A stretch of DNA of 64,000 nt, taken from Leishmania mexicana MHOM/GT/2001/U1103 (taxonomy: Eukaryota; Euglenozoa; Kinetoplastea; Trypanosomatida; Trypanosomatidae). The translations under genes were made by a program, and so were the position numbers. Under the pieces are notes generated by a model. It was not told the origin of the DNA. It saw only the letters and a list, made by a program, of their open reading frames with translations, and searched no databases. Location of the stretch: the NCBI RefSeq assembly GCF_000234665.1, contig NC_018338.1, positions 908,084 through 972,083 of the forward strand. The letters are read 5' to 3'. Of the stretch, positions 22,224 through 32,600 are shown one piece after another. Each line of letters begins with the position of its first letter. Position 1 is the stretch's first letter.

Positions 22224-23048
22224 ATGTCGTCGTTGGCCTTTACGCTTCGTCAAACGGTGGTGCCGGTGGTGACAAGAGGTGCTAAACCGCTCAACTTTCC
22301 AGTTCGCCGCATCTACTGCGTCGGGCATAACTATGACAGCCACGCACGGGAGATGGGCGGCGCCATTAACCGCATGGAGCCGTTCTTTTTCTTGAAGCCG
22401 ACAGACAGCATTGCAACGGACCTTGGCAATCACACAACCCCCAACGCAACCGTTAACATACGCTACCCACCGGTCACGGAGTGCTACCATCACGAGGTGG
22501 AGCTGGTAGTCGCACTGGGCTACCCGACTAGCAAAAAGACAACGCTCGCGGAATCCGCGCAGGGGGCCGGCGACGCCCACTATGCGAACATGAAGGTCGA
22601 GGAAGTGCACGACATCATCTACGCCTATGGCGTGGGGCTGGACATGACACGCAGAGATCTGCAGCTGGTGGCCAAGAGAAACGGCAAGCCCTGGGATCTT
22701 TCCAAGGGCGCCGACGGCTCCGCCGTCGTCGCCCCCCTCGTCCTTTCGGAGGACCTGAAGGAGGCGCACCCGGAGATGTTCATGACACCCGATAAGGACG
22801 AGACGAATGTGGTGAGCTGTGGAAGTATTTTCCTCCAAGTGAACCAGAATGAGCGCCAGCGAAGTGACCTCGACTGCATGGTGTCGTCCATCGCGGAACT
22901 GATTGCGCAACTGACGAAGTACGTCACACTGCAGCCTGGCGATTTGCTCTTCACCGGTACCCCATCCGGTGTCGGTGCTGTCCGTCGCGGTGATGTGATG
23001 GAGGCCGGCATCCAGGGACTTGGTACGCTCAGGGTGAACGTTATGTAG
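22224..23048 (+). CDS. Fumarylacetoacetate hydrolase family protein (FAHD1-like acylpyruvase)
   Basis: This 274-residue enzyme belongs to the FAH fold family, whose FAHD1 branch hydrolyses acylpyruvates and decarboxylates oxaloacetate, usually in mitochondria. Family marks are in order: IYCVGHNY near the N-terminus; HHEVEL with metal ligands Glu91 and Glu93; GLDMTRRD with metal ligand Asp140; a WDLSKG segment with Lys161; and LLFTGTPSGVG near the C-terminus. Its length is close to that of single-domain FAHD1 and shorter than true fumarylacetoacetase (about 420). The first ~20 residues contain Arg, Thr and Ser with no acid and could be a mitochondrial targeting peptide. The frame is open upstream to 22152 without an ATG, and no ATG lies between the likely acceptor near 22148 and 22224, so this start is well supported. 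The exact substrate is not readable from sequence. Confidence 0.93.
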   Translation: MSSLAFTLRQTVVPVVTRGAKPLNFPVRRIYCVGHNYDSHAREMGGAINRMEPFFFLKPTDSIATDLGNHTTPNATVNIRYPPVTECYHHEVELVVALGYPTSKKTTLAESAQGAGDAHYANMKVEEVHDIIYAYGVGLDMTRRDLQLVAKRNGKPWDLSKGADGSAVVAPLVLSEDLKEAHPEMFMTPDKDETNVVSCGSIFLQVNQNERQRSDLDCMVSSIAELIAQLTKYVTLQPGDLLFTGTPSGVGAVRRGDVMEAGIQGLGTLRVNVM

Positions 23049-25143
23049 ATGAGAAGGTGGTGGTGGTGGTGGTGGGGGGTTGTTGATCGCTGGTTGGTAT
23101 GCGTGCGTTGTGAGCCTGGATGCTACCGGTCACGCCTCCTCCGACGGTCTCCGCCGTGCGTAGTTGCGCATGCGGCTGCCACGCTTGTCGTTTTGCCTTC
23201 CTGCTGCGCCGTTCATGCGCATCGTCCTCATCTGCAGTGAAGCAGCTCCTCCTTGCGGTTGCACTCTCTCTTGTATTTTGTGCGTTCGGGTTCCATTCGC
23301 CGTCGTGCTAGCGATGATTGCTTTGGCTTGCCCCCTTGGTTCGCTTTTCGACAAAACGAATAAAACTACCCCCCCCCCCTCCCCCTCCCCCCACTCACCA
23401 CTCACCACCGCGCCGTCCACGTCATCCACGTCCAGTATCCCTTACGTAATCACCTGTCTCCTCAAATTTCCTTGCCATTCTTCTTTGCTGAGAACTGCTC
23501 CTCTCTGCTCGTCAGTCTACGCCTGCCGCCGCCGCTTGGGTGTGAATCGCGCAACCAAGGAGAGGGGGGAGAGGGGAGTCTGTGGCGAGCGGGAGGGCAG
23601 CGTGGTTGCGTGAGAGAGAGACAACACGCGTTCACTGCTGTAGTAGTGTGGGTTTCCTGCTCAGGCGGGTGACAAGGGGCACATGGAGAGCGTCGTACTG
23701 GTCTCTTTCATCCGCCAGAGATGCAGCCACTAACGGAGAGGGAGAGAACACCGGAGTCCGTGGAAGATGACCGACGTAGTCGAAGAAGAAAGCAAACACC
23801 GGCTGGGCCTCCCACTTCGCCTCCCTCACCCGGACATTCTCTTAGCCCTTCCGTGCAAACTTCAATATATCTGAGTCACCTCATCCGTGTCGTCACAAAG
23901 TCGTCGCAGGAACATGGTCCTTTCCTCCAGTTGTTCCCCCCTCCCCCGACTGTTTCAGCCCCACACTCTTGTTTTCGCGTCGTCTGCTGAAGGTTGTCGT
24001 CGTAGTACGCATCATCGGCACTCTGATAGCTCCATCACCGTCACATTCTCACCGTATAGAATACGGGAAAAAACAACACGCCAATGGTGAACCCGCGCTT
24101 CTCTAAGCCTCTATATACGTGCACGGGGCCCCTACGCACACATCTTGTTCTCCCTTCCCCCGTGCTACTCCCTCTTTCTGTGGTTTCGATTTATCAGACG
24201 GCGACAGAGCTTTTCTGTCTGTTTCCCTTGTTTTCTTTCTCGTGCCGTCGGACCCTTCTCGTTGTTGATGTTTCTCGCTCTTCCGACGCAGTATTGGCGT
24301 GAGTGTCTTGGTGCACGTGTGCCCCCGCTCTTTGGCGACTATTTCACGCCTTCCTGAAAGCCTCCCCCTCAAAAAAATAGCATTATGTGTCTAGCGCCGC
24401 GGCGACCTTCTGAAAAGACACTGCTGCACGAATGGGCTTATGTGCGAGCAACACAAGGCGACGCCTTTGGAAGCGAGAGAGCATGTAGGGCAAGGGCAGA
24501 ATATCACCGAAACTGAAAACAAAAACACCAAAGAAAGCCATCGTACAATGGACCGGGAAGCATTGACCGCACATGCAGTGTGGCACTATCCAGTGAATAG
24601 GGATGCGTACGGCACATGACTCCATTCAACGTCCACACTCGCTCACTAACGATGCTCTTTGCTTGCCGTTTTCTTCGTTGACAGCTCTCTGGGATGTATG
24701 CTTTGTTTCGCACCTCAACCGGCGCAGACGAGTCTTACACGAGGCGCAGAGTTGATGGCACGTGCATGCGCATATATATATGTGTGTGTGTGCATTGTGA
24801 GAAGGGGGGGGTGAACGCAGGACGGATATGAGGCAATGTAATCGAGAGATTCTGTGCACTAACCACGCTAATACTGCTAATCCTGTTCCACCTACGTTAC
24901 TTTCAACTGCGCATCTTTTCTGTTTTGCTCTTTGATGCACAACTCCTGCTTCGGCCCTCACACGCTTACACCCCTGACACACCAACACACATAATAGCAA
25001 TGAAGGACGCACGTCTCTTGTGAGACGACTCAAAACAGGCGGGTAGACGATAACGAATGGTGACGGAAAGGCAGCAGGATACGGAAGACACGCCGTTCGC
25101 GGTGGACTGACACCCTCGTCTTGAACCCACCGTCATCGCACAA

Positions 25144-25170
25144 TTAGCTGACACACACACACACAGCTAA
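25144..25170. other. Stem-loop presenting an AC repeat
   Basis: TTAGCTG (25144-25150) and CAGCTAA (25164-25170) are perfect reverse complements. They flank a 13-base AC dinucleotide loop. Confidence 0.7.
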
Positions 25171-26570
25171 GTTAGCGACAGGAAGCAGCCCGCGCTCATG
25201 CAGGCACACAAAAGACAACGAAGAAAGGAAGCATGACGAAAAAGGAACGCGCACCTTTCTCACATACACTTTGGCACAAGACGCGCCTTGGATAATTATC
25301 ACTACTGACGACTAGCTCTCGCTCTCGCTTCTTCCTCACCCCCTTCCTACGCCGGCAGGCGAGTGTGTGCGAGTCGCCGCGGACCAAAAGAAAAGAGGAT
25401 GCGTTCTGCTCTTTGCTGTTTCTAGCTGCCTTTGTGCGCTGTTCTCTGGGCATGACGGTGCGACGCGATCGAGGGTGGGGGTGGAGGGCGATTGAGGGTA
25501 CGGTGCCGAGTGGAGGCGATATCTTTGCTCCGGGTGCGCCAGCGTTGCTTCTGGTCTCCCTTTTGTTTGAGAAAGGCCCCCAGTGACCTTGCAGCCCCGT
25601 CTTTCTCGTTCTTTGCACTGTCTGCGCCTCCAGAGTAGGTCTCGCCCATGTGAGCTCCTTGATGTTTTCACCCGTGCACGACAGGACGCTGGAAGGACGG
25701 GTGGCCCCGAAATGTTGCCTGTGCACAGGCACGGGCCTATACGCGTATCGACGCGCTCTGTTCCTGCCGCTATGGCCCTCGGTGTAAGCGGCATAATTCC
25801 ACACACCAGCCCGGCAGTCGGATCGCTGGAGACGAATGTGCTGAGTCGCTGACTGGCCTCGGTGCAACGCGCTCACTCCTCTTCTCTCTCCTCCTCTCTC
25901 TCACGCTGGCGAAAGAGCGGAAGTGTTCGCACCCGCACGCACACACACACACACGCGCGCACGCGCACGCACGTATCATTCGTCTCAAACCGGTGCCTCG
26001 TGCAAGCTCAGAGCACGGCGGAAATAAACAAGAAAAAGAATTATTCGTTGCCCGCGCATCCTAGCAACCCTGAAGACTTGACTGCGCACCCCTCCTCCCT
26101 CAAAACAACAAAAACAACAGAAAACACAGTTAGCTCAGTCCACTAAAGCACGCAAATACAGCCACTTTTTCTGTCCACGTACGCATATGGGGCTGTGCGT
26201 CTTGGAGCCCTTTCCACCATCTCTCGTAGCCTATCTTTCGTAATCTGCCTTGTCTTTCCACAACAGAGTCCTCTCTCTCTATATATATATATTTTTTTCT
26301 TTTTCGTTTTCTTCACAGCCCACCTGCTCAACACTTTTTCGTTTTTTGTTTCGCTTTTCTCTGCACCCAGAATCTCTCCATCAGCCTCTTCTCTCTTCCG
26401 TCTCTGTCTTGTGGACGCGTGGGGGAGCGCCTTTTCCTTTCCCTTTTTTCCCCTTCACTTTCTTGTGTGTGTGTGTGTGTGTGTTTCCCGTTTGTGCTGC
26501 CTTCGTGGTTGGCCCCATTTCTCATCTCCTTTTTCTTTTCTCCGAAAGCGTTGGTGACGTAACAGCGAGG

Positions 26571-26604
26571 TTATATAAATATATATATATATATATATTT
26601 ATAG
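26571..26604. repeat. (TA)n microsatellite
   Basis: TTATATAAAT is followed by an uninterrupted AT run ending in TTTATAG. It is one of several repeats clustered between 25930 and 26770. Confidence 0.85.
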
Positions 26605-26682
26605 TATTACCGCATTTTTCCGTGACCCCTCTCCGTGAGCCACGCGCAGACGTGCACAGCAGCGACGACGAACCAGCACGCA

Positions 26683-26763
26683 ATATATATATATATATAT
26701 ATAATATATATAATATATATAAAGGAGACGAAAAAAAAACACAAAACAAAACAAAACAAAAAA
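26683..26763. repeat. (AT)n run followed by CAAAA pentamers
   Basis: An interrupted AT repeat runs from 26683 to 26723. After an A run, the unit CAAAA is repeated several times at 26740-26763. Confidence 0.85.
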
Positions 26764-27459
26764 GAACGGCGTCACCCACGACTTACACGATACGGAGGCA
26801 CTCGAACGAGTGAGGCTCTCTTTTTTGTCTGTTTGCTTGTTTTTTTTTGTTGGCATGCTTTTTCATCTTTCATCTTTCATTGTCTGCTTCCTTTGTCTCC
26901 CTCTCCCTTGTCGGCGACGCTCTCAAGACGCCCTCCTTCTGTTTTTCTTCTTGTGGCTCTTACGCCCGTTTTTGTTTTTCTTCTCCTTTTGATTCGACTT
27001 ACCCAGCGTCGCGGCTCTTCATCATCATCTGCCATTTTCGTGTTTCATCCTTTCTTTTCTTCAAGGATCTTCTTACCCTCCTCCCATCTCTCTTCTCGCG
27101 TTGGATTGTGTGCGGCGAGGGAAAGGCGCTTCACGTGAACTTTAAGAGGTAGTCGTGGATACACGTGTGCGCCGTGTTGAAGAAGGCTCACGCATCAGGC
27201 GCGTCCCTTTTTTTTTCCTTTCGCCGGCTCGTTCCTCTCCGACTCCTCTTCTCCAGGCGTGTGCGCGCGCACTTGTTTAATCCCTTTGCTCACTCCTCTC
27301 CTTTCTATTCTTCGTTTTCTTCTTCCCTCAAGCGCTTTCTTTGGTTTTACCATCAGCATCATTCACGTCATCACACACTCTTGTCCCATCATCGCCTATC
27401 GCGGCTCCTGCACGAATACGGCGAAGGGGCAGGTAGACAACTCCTTTGAATGCAGCAAC

Positions 27460-27492
27460 ACCGTGGAAGGGGATCTCCCTCCTTTCCACGGT
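27460..27492. other. Stem-loop upstream of the HECT gene
   Basis: ACCGTGGAAGG (27460-27470) pairs with CCTTTCCACGGT (27481-27492), leaving one bulged base and a 10-base loop. No gene overlaps it. Confidence 0.75.
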
Positions 27493-29607
27493 TTCGGTGC
27501 CGTGGCGAGAAAAAGAACCGATCAGCTCTCGAGTGAAGAGAAACCATTGTTTAGGCGAACAAGACGAGGACAGTTGGGAAGCCGCAGTCAAGGCAGCATC
27601 TGCGACGACTGCAGAGGCATACACGTCAACAGCAACGTGAAAACGAAACACGCAAGAAAGCGAAAAAAAAAGAAGAGCAGTTATCAGTTAAAGAGGAGAT
27701 ACAAAAGCCGAAGCTCTGCTTTTTTATTGTTTGCTTTGTTTTCTCCATTCTCTATTGGGTTGTGTCTTCGTCTCCGCATCACCATCGACTTATATTTCCG
27801 CCGTGTCTTTTGTTTTCTTGTGGATTTCGTTGTCGACGGTGTCGAGACAACTCTGCTGCCTTTCTTCTTGGTCTTGCTACACTTTGCTGATCATTTATTT
27901 TGTGTTTTGGTCTGGCGCGTGGGTCTCTGTGTGTTCCCGGAGGTGTCTTTTTTTCTTTTGGCCGCGTTCTTTTTTTTATTATTTTTATTTTTAGTGGGTT
28001 CGCTCTTTCGGGGTGCTCTGAACACATCGACCGTTGCGGGCGGCGCGTGCGCGTGCGTGCTTGCGTCCTTCTGCGTGATCGTCTTGCCTCTTCGCAGGTC
28101 TCGTCTCTCGTGCGCGTTTCCGTGAAACATAAACGCAGCAGAAAAAACGGCAGAGAAGAAGTGTCGCTGTCGTTGCGCTCATCTCAAGATTCGTCGGAGA
28201 AGACGCACGGAGGACACAAGCACAGAAGACGCGTTCAGCGTTCTGCACACCATTTTTCTGTAGGTCTTTTCGTTGCTTGAGTTCGTTTGTGGGGAAAAGG
28301 CAGGTGCTGTTTCTGATCGTGCCTCTGCATTCTCTCCTTCTACACACACACAGAGTCACACAGACACACACTTCGTCGTGAAGCGAACGTGCATTTTATT
28401 TTTGTGCTCGCTGTGTGTCGTGATTCACTTTGATTGACCGCAGTCCATTTGCCGAGTGCCCACTGTTGCAAGCAAAGCTCAATCAGTCTCCGTGTCCGTC
28501 TTTGGTGTGAGTGTCTTTGCGGCAGACACTCTGCATCGGAAACCCTCGCCACAACAGTGCACACGCGAGGGCAAACACACGCCAAAGCCTTTTTTTTACA
28601 CATCAAGACTGCACACTCTTGTGTCGCAGCAACAGGACGGGGGAGATATCTTTTTTTTCCCGTTGAAGACTCCCTGTCCTGCTTCTCCTTTTCCACTGAG
28701 CATTTTGCCATCATTGTTGCTGCTGTTGTCTCTGCACCCCGCACGCCCTTATCCTTCTCTTGCGTGCCTCTGTCGTGGCGGTTTTGCTTTTGATCAGCCT
28801 GTAGCTGTTTCTTGAGTTCTGTGTACGGAGAACTGTTTCCGTCAACGTTGGTCGTGGTGCTGTCCCGTCGTCTGTGCTCACCTTTGTTTTTCGCTTCTTC
28901 TTTGTTTCGCGCTTTTGGTCTGTTGCCGTGCGCTCAGACTTCTACGCCGATCCTCTCTCTCCTACGACCCCTTCGAATCCCCTGCTGTTTCTATACACAC
29001 GACCGCACTGGTCCACATTGGCGCCCCGACGGTCTCTTCTTCCGTTCACTGTCTGTTTCCTTTGCGTTGCTGTTATTATTGGTTTCCATCGCCTCCTCTT
29101 TTGGTGGTTGTGTGCGCGTGATTGTTCAGCTCTGCTTTTTTTCTGTTCTTCACCAGGTTACCGGGGTTGCTGCTTGCCTTCACTTCATCACGGCGGCGCT
29201 CGTCGGTGTTTTCTCTCTCGTGACCTTTTCACTGTTGTTTGTTTTCTTGTGTGTGTGTGCCTCTGCAGAGGTGTCTGTATGCCGCTTGCATAAGGTGCCT
29301 CTCCCCTGTTCTTCTACCAGCCTCAGACACACGCAAACCGGAAACACACAACAGGTGGAGGGCAGTATTCTTCGATTCGCCATCCTCCCCCCTCTCGCTC
29401 TCGCCCGCTCCGTGTGAGGGTGCCTGCAGGCGTGCGAGCTCGACTGGTTGGAGGGCGAGAGAAGAACTCCTAAAGCTCTGTAGACGAGGGAAGAAGAATC
29501 TGTGCAACACCTTTGTCTTTTGTTCTCCGCGTTCCTGGGCGTCTCTGCGCGCGCGCTCTCTCCTCTTCGTACGCCCTTCAACCCTCCTCCACCCTTCCCT
29601 CCCTCAC

Positions 29608-29609
29608 AG
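29608..29609 (+). promoter_or_regulatory. Likely spliced-leader acceptor AG for the HECT gene
   Basis: The AG ends CCTTCCCTCCCTCACAG, 31 bases before the ATG at 29640, with no ATG in between. Confidence 0.6.
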
Positions 29610-29639
29610 TACTCGCTCTTGGTAGCTCTCTTGCCAACA

Positions 29640-32600
29640 ATGGACGTCGGCGTCTATGATCCAAAGGCGCAGGTGAAGGCCGTGGCGGCGGAGTTGAAAG
29701 CAGTGAACACCACCCGGCTCCTCGAGGCAGTCGATGTGATGTCCACCTCCCTAGTAATGGGCTTAGAGGGATATTTACGCAAATTCGACTCTGCAACCGC
29801 CATCCCACTCCTTGCCGACGTGTGCGAGACGTTCATTAGGGAGGCTGCGCAGGGCGACCTCCTCGTCATGGCACTGCGTGCCCTTTCCCTCATCATGGAG
29901 CACGTTCCATCTTCCTACGAGGCAGCACAGGGATTCCACGTCTCTCTCATGCAGCTGGCATCGCAGGCGATTCACCGCGCGCTCTGCGCGGAGTGGAAGT
30001 TTGTGCTGTCGAACAACGCCTTGATGATTGAGGAAGGTCTGCGCGTCATGCGGTTCGTCAGCAAGGACGACATGACTGGCGAGATAATCCACCACGCCTT
30101 CGTCGGCGACTTGCTCACACTGTGCACGGACCCACATCCGCTGGTGGCACGGCAGGCACTGGAAACGCTGTTGATGATGAGCTCCAAGGTGGTGATGCCG
30201 TCAGAGCTCGAGAAGCGGACCCATTCCTTCGCCGCCGGCATCTTTTCATTCTTCAAGTCAAAGAAGAAGTCGTCGCGCACCGGCAGCGACACTGGCAAGG
30301 CTGGCCATAGGTCCGGCTCTAGCGGAAGCTCGTCGACGAAGGCGGCCGCGACCGAGGACATTGTGCCATACGCGGATCACCCCACAGTGTCGCAGGTTGA
30401 GAATGTTATCCTGCCTCTGCTCGTGTCCCTGATAGAGCACTACGCCAAGTCATTCACGTCGATTCCTGAGCACTGGACCCTGCTAGAGCTGTCGCTGCAG
30501 TGTCTCGGCACGCTCATTGAGCGAGCGCTGATTTGCCACCGACCGCATACAGCCCGTGCGCTTGCCTCGGCCCTGCTTCCCAAGATCTTGTTCCAGCTCA
30601 TCCTCGACACGGAGTCGAACGTGACTCTGGAGCCCAGCGTTCGCGTCGACCGCGTCCTCCTATGCGAGACGACCTTGACGCTGTTGACGTACTGCCACCG
30701 CTACCTGGTTCTCGAGAGCCTGCAGCTGCCGGAGGCGCGCCGCTTCTTCCGGCTCATCCTGGAGGACTCGACAGAGGAGATTACCAGCTTTCTCGATGAC
30801 CCTTTCCCGCGCGCTGTCATCGCCACCCGCAGCACGCAGCGGCGCGACAAGGATCACATCACCTCCATTGCTGCCCTGCAGCTCTTCGTACTAGCCTGCC
30901 CGACCGTGCCTCCGAACGCCTTTGGCATGAAGCCTAAGTTGGTGCTCCCAGTGCACCAGTGGATGTGGGAGGATGAACTGCGCCACAACAACCGCCTGAT
31001 GGAGGAGCAGTGCTTGTCCCTCGAGCGGAACTGGACGCGACTTGATCACCACGCCCGCATCTCTGTCCACTTGAAGCAGCTGAATGTGAACTTGCACACT
31101 ATGACAATGTCCAAGGCTGCCAGCGGAGGGCACCGCAACATCAGCCGCGCCTACGTCCCGTTTGTGTATCACTTCGCAGACGAGGCGACATTGCGGCCCA
31201 TCGTTGCCGTTAAGGAGGCTGGGCCGTGCGCGGAGGACGGCACAATGCTCGCGTGGAAGCCGACTGCGTCGACGACGCACAGCAGCAAAACGACGGCCAG
31301 TGGTTTGATAGCAAAACAAGTGGACGACAACGCGAGCGGCTCGAGCTCGGCGAAGCGGAGTCGCCGCAAATGCCTCAGCACATCTTCTTTGTCCGAGGGC
31401 GAAGTCATGAACACGAGAGCCTCTGTGCCCTTGACGGTGGTGCTGAACACGCAGGTGGAGGTTCCAGAGGATCACATTTCGCTCGCCGAGGAGTACTTTG
31501 ACTTTCTGTGCGTCTTTGCGAAGAACACATCGGGGCAGATGGCGAAGCAGGTGGCCACGTGTGCGTGCGCGTCGATGCTGCAACTTATGTTCCTGTCTGG
31601 TGCCTCGGCGCGCTTTGTGGGGCTGATGAGCACGGCGGTACTGCCCATGTGCGAGATGTGCCGCGAAGCGCTCATCTCGGCGGACAAGGCCACCAAGGCG
31701 GTTGTTCTGACGATGATTGAGTGGATGCTGTTCCACCCGATGGCGGAGCCGTGCCAGTTCACAGAGAGCGCACTGCGCTGCGGGCTGCTGAACCAGCTGG
31801 ATATACTGTCCAAGACGACGCTGCTGGTGCACGACAAACCGACGCGGACGGCGACGCTCGTGGAGAAGGCGAAGGCTCTGGTGGGTTGCATTCTGGAGAA
31901 GATCGAGAACCACCGTGCCGCACACACGGGTGGGGCGGGCATAAATGCGGACAGGGGGAGTAAAACTACTCTAGGTGGCGGGTTTCTGTCGACGACGATG
32001 CGGCGTGTGCAGACGGTGCTGGACGAGCTCCGGCTGTGCCACTGTGGGGCCATCAAGGCCACAGTGGTCGACACCAGCAGCAGCACGAGGACGGCCATAG
32101 CTGCCGACAAAAACAGGAACCCTACGCGGACGATCAAGGGACGCGTTGATACACACGAGAGCGCAATTCGCGAGCTGCTGCGCATCTTCCACGAGTCGAT
32201 CGACATCACCCCCTTCGAGGTCTTCACCGCCGACGTGGCATCAACGCTGCTGTACTACCTTCTCGGTGACCGGACGCTGGAGGACATGCTGGGTGACACA
32301 TTGGTGTTTGCCTCCGGTGCCTCCGCCTCCACCTCGAGGCGCGAAACTGTTGGGCTTCCAGAGTTGCACACGGGACCGATCGACCGAGACACGTCGTCGT
32401 GGACGGCCATGATGGCAAGCGGTATGCATGTCGCCGACATCCTTGCCATGTACGTGGTTGAAAAGCGCTTGCGGTGCTTCATCCAGTGCGCGGTGGCGTA
32501 CCCTATTGGCATGCGCCGGCTTGTGCACACTCTGACGGCGAACCTGTCTTTGCAAAGCTATCTCCCGCTTGTCGAGTCGGTAGTGACCTACGACAAGGTG

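Larger units (their letters stand above)
23049..29639 (+). other. 6.6 kb gene-free tract before the HECT ligase
   Basis: No convincing gene was found on either strand. The first 1.5 kb after the stop includes GGT repeats (23056-23079) and C runs (23369-23392). A mixed-composition part at about 24360-25900 contains a hairpin around an AC run (25144-25170). From about 25930 to 26770 there is a dense series of microsatellites, and T-rich DNA follows. A purine/mixed block at 27420-27660 contains a hairpin at 27460-27492. The open frame at 27259-28125 reads as Phe/Leu/Ser-rich low complexity and was not accepted. The tract contains the 3' UTR of the FAH gene and the 5' UTR of the HECT gene. Confidence 0.6.

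Noticed and set aside
27259..28125. 288-codon open frame before the HECT gene
   Set aside because: Hydrophobic low-complexity translation of T-rich DNA with no motif; the composition shifts along it as in the spacer, not as in a gene.
29502..29639. N-terminal extension of the HECT frame
   Set aside because: No ATG is present, and the likely acceptor at 29608 falls inside it.
30891..31925. 344-codon open frame on the minus strand
   Set aside because: It lies wholly inside the HECT ligase gene and is His/Arg/Leu-rich, the usual shadow of a GC-rich coding strand.
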